Part shown: positions 59,253 through 64,000 of the stretch, in pieces
Position numbering within the stretch: the first letter of the stretch is position 1
Layout: every line of letters begins with the position of its first letter
Origin: Limosilactobacillus sp. WILCCON 0051
Lineage (GTDB): Bacteria; Bacillota; Bacilli; Lactobacillales; Lactobacillaceae
DNA: 64,000 nt
Reading direction: 5' to 3'
NCBI RefSeq assembly: GCF_039955095.1
Contig: NZ_CP154878.1
Location: forward strand, 2,232,001 to 2,296,000
Made by a program: the position numbers and the translations under genes
The notes under the pieces: generated by a model
Database searches by the model: none
What the model saw: only the letters and a program-made list of their open reading frames with translations
What the model was told of the DNA's origin: nothing

Positions 59253-59286
59253 AAAAGCGTCCTGCTAGCTGCAGGACGCTTTATTT
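59253..59286 (-). terminator. Terminator of the GNAT gene
   Basis: AAAGCGTCCTGC and GCAGGACGCTTT pair perfectly around TAGCT; T/A-rich sequence on both sides. Confidence 0.88.
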
Positions 59287-59287
59287 A

Positions 59288-59878
59288 TTATTCAGTTAAC
59301 AGTGCTTGGGAAGTTGAACGCTGGAGGTGACGATACCAGTGATCACCTATCATAATCTGACCCGCGTCATCAAATCCTAAGCGACGATACAGCCGTTCTG
59401 CCTTGGGGTTGGCGACATCGACGTTTAAGCCGATCGTCTCGTATTCCAAGGAAGCAGCATGTTTTATAATCGCATCAATCAGAGCCGTTGCAATCCCCAT
59501 CCCGCGATAATCAGCATCAACCGCCAATGAGTCTAGGTAAAACTCGTTGGCAAATGATTCGGGATCCGCGAAGAAATCGACATCGCGAATCGACGGAATT
59601 GGCGCTGCAGCTTCTTGATATACTCGGTTGACCGCATTTTCGTTGTTGTCTGGATAGCCAAACGCTACCCCCACGACCTGGCCGTCAGCTTCAGCAACAA
59701 ACGTGGTTGCCACATAGCCAAGTAAGGCCCGGTCGCGGTAAGCATTATAAATCATCCTCTGGGGGTCTTCGTCGGGAACCGACTCAAATTCCTCCAGTTC
59801 CATTTCATCATAAATCAAAGACATTAACGGTACTATCTGGCCGGCGTCTTCTGGCTCGGCCTTGCGAATCGTATAAAT
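59288..59878 (-). CDS. GNAT-family N-acetyltransferase with probable AUU start
   Basis: A 196-residue acetyltransferase. The acetyl-CoA loop is DYRGMGIATALIDAIIKHA (R/Q-x-x-G-x-G/A), followed by LNVDVANPKAERLYRRLGF, the C-terminal GNAT signature. The natural N-terminus of such proteins, xYTIRKAEPEDA, begins at an ATT codon (59878-59876) six bases after GGAGGG. Upstream in-frame ATG/TTG codons (59935, 59941) lie inside a TTGCCA-TATAAT promoter and cannot be in the transcript. Substrate unknown. Confidence 0.8.
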   Translation of the reverse strand: MYTIRKAEPEDAGQIVPLMSLIYDEMELEEFESVPDEDPQRMIYNAYRDRALLGYVATTFVAEADGQVVGVAFGYPDNNENAVNRVYQEAAAPIPSIRDVDFFADPESFANEFYLDSLAVDADYRGMGIATALIDAIIKHAASLEYETIGLNVDVANPKAERLYRRLGFDDAGQIMIGDHWYRHLQRSTSQALLTE

Positions 59879-59911
59879 AAATATCCCTCCAAAATTGTTT
59901 GATGCAAGCTC

Positions 59912-59941
59912 ATTATATGGGAAAAGCCAACTCATTGGCAA
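59912..59941 (-). promoter_or_regulatory. Promoter of the GNAT gene
   Basis: Minus strand: TTGCCA (59941-59936), 18-bp spacer, TATAAT (59917-59912). Transcription would start near 59905, about 27 bases before the ATT start. Confidence 0.65.
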
Positions 59942-60002
59942 TAAAAAATGAGAAATTTATTATAAACTTAATCGTCAGTTTTTCAAATGAGTGTTAAAAT
60001 AG

Positions 60003-60040
60003 CAAAAAGCCGTAACCCAATTGCTTGGATTACGACCTTT
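60003..60040 (-). terminator. Terminator of the second uspA gene
   Basis: GGTCGTAATCC and GGGTTACGGC pair with mismatches on the minus strand around AAGCAATT, then TTTTTGCT. Confidence 0.7.
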
Positions 60041-60061
60041 AAATGGTTTATTTAATTAACC

Positions 60062-60556
60062 TTATTTCTTTTTAGCGTCCTTTTCGTCAACCGGTACTTC
60101 GTTGTTCAGATCGGTCCGCACTACCAGGACGTCAACGGGAGCATTCCGCTTAACAAAAGACGTAACCGAACCTACCATTGCCCGCTGCAGACGAGTCAGC
60201 CCGCAAGCCCCCATCATGATCAGGTCATTTTGGTGATCGCGTGGGAAATCAAAGGAAATAACCGTCTTCGGGTTCCCCAGCCGAATGTGAATGTCAATGT
60301 TGTCAAAGCCCTGCTTTTGCTTAGCGTTGTCGTACAGTTCATCCAGATAGTCCTTTGACTTGTCGACCAACTGGTAAGCAATACTGCTGTCTGACATACC
60401 GGCAAAGTTGTAAGCCATTGCTCGCGTGTCGATAACATTAAGGATGTCAATATGTGCATCGTTACGCTTAGCAACTGCAATTGCCTTGTTCAGTGCCCGT
60501 TCTGCCTGCTTGGAACCATCAACAGGGACGAGAATGTTTTGATATTCTTGATTCAT
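60062..60556 (-). CDS. Universal stress protein, UspA family (second copy)
   Basis: A 164-residue Usp domain protein: YQNILVPVDGSKQAERALNKAI at the N-terminus and LIMMGACGLTRLQRAMVGSVTSFV with the nucleotide-binding glycine pattern at the C-terminus (the usual GSTG is GACG here). It ends with a charged tail rich in Asp and Lys. ATG 60556 follows TTGGAGGTCAT. Divergent from the Lrp-type regulator. Confidence 0.92.
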   Translation of the reverse strand: MNQEYQNILVPVDGSKQAERALNKAIAVAKRNDAHIDILNVIDTRAMAYNFAGMSDSSIAYQLVDKSKDYLDELYDNAKQKQGFDNIDIHIRLGNPKTVISFDFPRDHQNDLIMMGACGLTRLQRAMVGSVTSFVKRNAPVDVLVVRTDLNNEVPVDEKDAKKK

Positions 60557-60745
60557 AGTTATGACCTCCAATTCACACGACTTAATTGTTATCCCTATTG
60601 TACCATAATGACAGCGGAATCATTTGATTTTTATGAGTGAAAAAGCAATAATTAGTTAAATTATTTTGACAATAAACCATTTACATTGTATTTTTTCACA
60701 ATTTAAAGACATTATTTTGTGATTAGTTAAAAGGAGTGGATTTCA

Positions 60746-61204
60746 TTGGACAAGATCGATCGTCAAATTATCAACATGCTGCAGGAAAACGCCCGCGTAT
60801 CATTAAAAGAACTTTCGGCAGCCTGCTACATCTCTTCACCAGCTATTGCCGCTCGGATCAACAAACTGGAAAAGTCTGGCATCATCACCGGCTTTCATAC
60901 CAGCGTAAATCTAGAAAAACTGGATTATCACGTTAAGGCCTTCGTTCAGCTGCAACTGGAACCACGCCAAAAGAAGGAATTTTATCCTTACATTGCCCAG
61001 GTTCCCAACGTCATTGAATGCAATTGCGTCACCGGCGATTTTTCCGAGGTCATGGAAGTTGTTTTTCCTTCCACTTCAGATCTCGATGATTTTATCAATG
61101 AAATTCAGCAGCGCTTTGGCAAAACCAGCACTCAGATCGTCTTTTCAACCAGTGTCGATCACCGAGGCGTCAAACTGCCACAGCCAGAAGAAGTTAAAGA
61201 CTAA
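60746..61204 (+). CDS. Lrp/AsnC-family transcriptional regulator
   Basis: A 152-residue regulator. The N-terminal helix-turn-helix (IDRQIINMLQENARVSLKELSAACYISSPAIAARINKLEKSGII) is followed by the RAM ligand-binding domain (FVQLQLEPRQKKEFYPYIAQVPNVIECNCVTGDFSEVMEVVF). Ligand, probably an amino acid, unknown. Start is a TTG at 60746, nine bases after AAAGGAG. Target may include neighbouring pepF, but no site was identified. Confidence 0.9.
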   Translation: MDKIDRQIINMLQENARVSLKELSAACYISSPAIAARINKLEKSGIITGFHTSVNLEKLDYHVKAFVQLQLEPRQKKEFYPYIAQVPNVIECNCVTGDFSEVMEVVFPSTSDLDDFINEIQQRFGKTSTQIVFSTSVDHRGVKLPQPEEVKD

Positions 61205-61205
61205 G

Positions 61206-61244
61206 AAAACGCCTGCGGTCATGAACGATCGCAGGCGTTTTTCA
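61206..61244. terminator. Terminator between lrp-type gene and pepF
   Basis: AAAACGCCTGCG and CGCAGGCGTTTT form a perfect stem with a 12-base loop between convergent genes. Confidence 0.9.
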
Positions 61245-61260
61245 AAACCGATAATGACAA

Positions 61261-63057
61261 TTAAAGCAGCTTTTCGATCTGATCCAGACGCTTTTCAAAC
61301 AGCGCAAAGGCACGTTCCAGATATTGGCTGTCGGTAACGTCAACTCCCGCATGCTTTAACAGTGTTACAGGATCATCACTGCCCCCTGCCCGCAATAAGT
61401 CTAGGTAACGTTCCAGAGCACCCGGCTCATGCTGCCAGACTGCCTCAGAAAGCGCCGTCGAGACCGCCCAAGACGTTGCATACTGATAGACATAGTAGTT
61501 CATGTAAAAATGCGGTACATAGGCCCAGCTCTGCGTTCGCGTGCCGGTTTCCTCAACTGCAGGACCATAGTATTTATTAACCAGCTCACCGCTTAATTGA
61601 TCCAGATAGTCGGCCGTCAGCGTCTGTCCCTTTTGCTCTGCTTTGTAGGCCGCATCTTCAAATTCAGCAAATTGCGTCTGCCGATAGATCGTGCCAATGA
61701 AGCCGGTAATATATTGTTCCAGGATAAAGATCAGCTTTTTAGGATCATCCTGGTATTTTTCCAGCAGATAGTCGGTTAAGATGTTTTCATTAAACGTTGA
61801 TGCCACTTCTGCCAAAAAGATCGGTGCATCAGCATATTCCGATGGCTGGGCTTGTTGAGCAAACCAACTGTGCATGGCATGACCAGATTCATGGGCCAAA
61901 ACAAACGTACTGTAAAGTTTATCAGTCCAGTTAAGTAAAATGAATGGATTTGCCGTATAGACGCCTACTTGATAGCCACCAGAGCGTTTGCCTAGATTTT
62001 CAGCCGCGTCGATCCAGCGATGCTCAAATTCGCTTTTCAGGCCTTTCAGATACTCTGGACCCATCACCTGCAATGCATCCCACGTCAGCTGCTTGCCTTG
62101 TTCAAAAGTCGTCTTCAGCATATCCTCGCCAGCCAATGGGACATTAACGTCATATTTGTACATCTTATCCAGACCCAGAACTCTCTTTTTCAGCTCATAC
62201 CAGCGATAAACCAGGTCAAGATGCTGATTGACGGTTGCCACCAGCGTATCATAGACGCTTTCCGGAATATTATTGGCTCCTAAAGCGGCCGCGCGCGCAC
62301 TTGGATAGTGACGAATCATAGCCAGTGCATTTTCCGTGCTGATAAAGCTGTTCAGCGTTTGAGCAAAGGTATTGCGCAGTTCATGGTACGGTTTTTCATA
62401 TGCCAAAACGGCTTCCTTGCGCACGGAACGATTTTGCGATTCATTGAACTGGCTGCGATTGCCATGTGTCAGTTCAACCAGCTGTCCTTTTTCATCATGA
62501 ACCTTGCCGAATTTCAGATCCGCATCGTTAAGCGTATTGTAGATTTCTTCAGCACTGTCCAGCGACTTGTTCAAATAGCCCAGCAGCGTTTCTTCGGCCT
62601 TGGAGAGCACGTGCTTTTTCTGCCGCCGCAGCTTGGTCATCTCATATTGATACTCGGCCAGGCCAGGCTCGCTTTGCATCAGCTTGGTAAAGTCAGAATC
62701 GTCAATGGCCGTCAATTCAGGTTGAATAAAGGCCAGCTCAGCTTCAATCGTCGTCGCGGCATTGACGACTTGACCATAGAGCGTGACGGCCGTTGAATCC
62801 GTCGTATCACTGTCGCGGCGCAGCATGCCATAGACAAATTCGCGTTCCAGCTCTTCATCAATCGCCTTATTTTCGTTGAGATTTCTTAAAAAGGTCTGAC
62901 CATCACTGGCAAAACGACCTGCCGTCTTGGCAAGTTCAGAAGCTTTCTGCTGTGTTTTGGCAAGTGCTTGTTCCATTGCCTCATCCGATTCATACAGCAG
63001 CGTCAGATCCCATTTGAGCGCTTCAGGCACTTCACTGCGTTTAAGCTGTTTTTCCAT
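61261..63057 (-). CDS. pepF: Oligoendopeptidase F
   Basis: A 598-residue zinc metallopeptidase of family M3B that cuts oligopeptides of roughly 7-17 residues in the cytoplasm. The zinc motif is FVLAHESGHAMHSWF (HExxH), with the third ligand in FLAEVASTFNENILTDYLL (E-x-x-S-x-x-E type). The N-terminal helical PepF domain begins KRSEVPEALKWDLTLLYES. Length is as expected. GAAAGGACGG precedes the ATG. Confidence 0.96.
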   Translation of the reverse strand: MEKQLKRSEVPEALKWDLTLLYESDEAMEQALAKTQQKASELAKTAGRFASDGQTFLRNLNENKAIDEELEREFVYGMLRRDSDTTDSTAVTLYGQVVNAATTIEAELAFIQPELTAIDDSDFTKLMQSEPGLAEYQYEMTKLRRQKKHVLSKAEETLLGYLNKSLDSAEEIYNTLNDADLKFGKVHDEKGQLVELTHGNRSQFNESQNRSVRKEAVLAYEKPYHELRNTFAQTLNSFISTENALAMIRHYPSARAAALGANNIPESVYDTLVATVNQHLDLVYRWYELKKRVLGLDKMYKYDVNVPLAGEDMLKTTFEQGKQLTWDALQVMGPEYLKGLKSEFEHRWIDAAENLGKRSGGYQVGVYTANPFILLNWTDKLYSTFVLAHESGHAMHSWFAQQAQPSEYADAPIFLAEVASTFNENILTDYLLEKYQDDPKKLIFILEQYITGFIGTIYRQTQFAEFEDAAYKAEQKGQTLTADYLDQLSGELVNKYYGPAVEETGTRTQSWAYVPHFYMNYYVYQYATSWAVSTALSEAVWQHEPGALERYLDLLRAGGSDDPVTLLKHAGVDVTDSQYLERAFALFEKRLDQIEKLL

Positions 63058-63093
63058 TGTTTTCCGTCCTTTCTTTATTTAACTTAATTATAC

Positions 63094-63131
63094 AAAAAGC
63101 ATCGCTAGATTTCTCAGCGATGCTTTATTTT
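63094..63131 (-). terminator. Terminator of the symporter gene
   Basis: AAGCATCGCT and AGCGATGCTT pair on the minus strand around GAGAAATCT, followed by TTTTT. Confidence 0.88.
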
Positions 63132-64000
63132 TAGCCTTGGTAGCTATCCAAGTATTGGTTGTATTTTTCGTGATCCAATGATTTTTCGGATTGACCGATT
63201 ACCAAAGTTGCAATCGTGTTGCCGACCACGTTGACCGCTGTCCGGCCCATGTCGACAAACCGGTCAATTCCGGCAATAAACGTCAGCCCGGCAACCGGTA
63301 CGCCAATCGTTGATACCGAAGCCAGCAGCACGACAAACGAAGCCCCTGGCACCCCGGCCATCCCTTTGGAAGTAATCATCAAGACCACCAGCAGCGTAAT
63401 CTGGTGAGCAATCGTCAGATGAATGCCATAAGCCTGCGCCAAGAACAAGGCAGCCAGTGCTTGGTAGATTGCCGAGCCATCCAGGTTGAACGTGTAGCCG
63501 GTTGGAATAACGAATGAGGCAATCCCTTTGTCGACCCCCATCTTCTGTGTTTTAGCCATCAGACGCGGCAAGGTTGCTTCAGAGCTGGCCGTTGAAAAGG
63601 CAATTGCAATTTCTTCCATTACTACGTGCATCGTCTTCCAATAGCGCAGATGGAAAATCTTGGCGACAATCCCCAAGACGACCACTACGAAAACAATCAT
63701 CGTTGCATAGGCGATCACCACAAACAGTCCCAATGGCAGCAATGCTTTCAGACCCATTTCGGCAATCGTCATCCCAATCAGACCAAAGACCCCAATTGGC
63801 GAGAACTTCATTACCCAGTTGGTTACCTTGAACATGGTTTCTGAAACGGCATTCATAAAGTCGATGATGATCTTGCCGCTTTCGCCCAGCGAGGCAACTC
63901 CCAGGCCAAAGAAGACTGAGAAGAAGATTACTGGCAGCATGTCGCCGTCTGCAATCGACTTAAAGATGTTGGTAGGTACGATTGAGATCAGCAGGTCCCA
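63131..64000 (-). CDS. Dicarboxylate/amino acid:cation symporter (partial, N-terminus missing)
   Basis: The C-terminal 289 residues of a DAACS (GltP/GltT/SstT-like) symporter. The reading frame runs off the right edge in WDLLISIVPTNIFKSIADGD. Visible hallmarks are the serine-rich re-entrant loop AFSTASSEATLPRL, the NLDGSAIYQ motif for Na+/substrate binding, and SKGMAGVPGASFVVLLAS. These sites bind glutamate, aspartate or C4-dicarboxylates with Na+ or H+. About 130-150 residues are outside the window. Confidence 0.93.
   Translation of the reverse strand, partial: WDLLISIVPTNIFKSIADGDMLPVIFFSVFFGLGVASLGESGKIIIDFMNAVSETMFKVTNWVMKFSPIGVFGLIGMTIAEMGLKALLPLGLFVVIAYATMIVFVVVVLGIVAKIFHLRYWKTMHVVMEEIAIAFSTASSEATLPRLMAKTQKMGVDKGIASFVIPTGYTFNLDGSAIYQALAALFLAQAYGIHLTIAHQITLLVVLMITSKGMAGVPGASFVVLLASVSTIGVPVAGLTFIAGIDRFVDMGRTAVNVVGNTIATLVIGQSEKSLDHEKYNQYLDSYQG

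Noticed and set aside
1..64000. CRISPR arrays, insertion sequences, prophage genes, tRNA or rRNA genes
   Set aside because: No regularly spaced repeats, transposase or integrase motifs, or cloverleaf sequences were recognised in intergenic DNA or coding frames.

Overview
The window reads as chromosomal DNA of an obligately heterofermentative lactic acid bacterium, most probably a Limosilactobacillus-type Lactobacillaceae. The reasons are a single-gene phosphoketolase (xfp) plus zwf and gnd with very biased codon use, two C69 dipeptidases, PepF, LtaS-type lipoteichoic acid synthesis, EI of the PTS, and strong AGGAGG-type ribosome binding sites. No rRNA, tRNA, insertion sequence, phage gene or CRISPR array was seen.

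Layout. 1-4.7 kb: end of a ribose operon (rbsK-rbsD), an rluA-family/terC/trx operon, and a CorA-like transporter. 4.7-9.5 kb: a purine-riboswitch-controlled xanthine/purine permease, a C69 dipeptidase, an SDR and a histidine phosphatase. 9.6-16.5 kb: LTA synthase, nitroreductase, YbjQ-like protein, ferredoxin-NADP reductase, a cre-controlled nucleoside hydrolase, ferrochelatase. 16.7-20 kb: a TPP riboswitch and the ykoE-ykoD-ykoC ECF transporter. 20-24.3 kb: hydrolase, a regulator/methyltransferase-like pair, a structured non-coding RNA candidate, two unknown genes, UspA. 24.3-34.4 kb: ptsI without ptsH, a Crp/Fnr regulator with a perfect FNR-type box in front of it, phosphoketolase, a HAD/GntR pair, YbaK, an M50-like membrane protein, a second C69 dipeptidase. 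34.4-42.5 kb: an NhaC-type antiporter behind a leader-peptide/attenuator region, a sugar isomerase-like protein, an operon with a degenerate ABC ATPase, nrdI, an aldo/keto reductase, a CynX-type MFS. 42.5-59.2 kb: a sugar-acid region running from zwf to gnd. 59.2-64 kb: GNAT protein with a probable AUU start, UspA, Lrp-type regulator, pepF and the end of a dicarboxylate/amino acid symporter.

How genes work together. Between 45.6 and 59.2 kb lie a hexuronide transporter, uronate isomerase (uxaC), tagaturonate epimerase (uxaE), fructuronate reductase (uxuB), a D-2-hydroxyacid dehydrogenase, an FGGY gluconokinase, a LacI and a GntR regulator, and gnd. The usual later steps (uxuA, kdgK, kdgA) are not here. 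The gene set instead suggests a route in which uronates are reduced to mannonate, brought to gluconate through 2-ketogluconate, phosphorylated to 6-phosphogluconate, and fed through Gnd to the phosphoketolase encoded 28 kb away. That is inference. The region is tied together by a palindrome, TGTTCACGTGAACA and variants, which sits inside the uxuB promoter, in the transporter leader as the centre of a perfect 32-bp palindrome, and near a previously hidden 47-codon gene for a small exported-type peptide.
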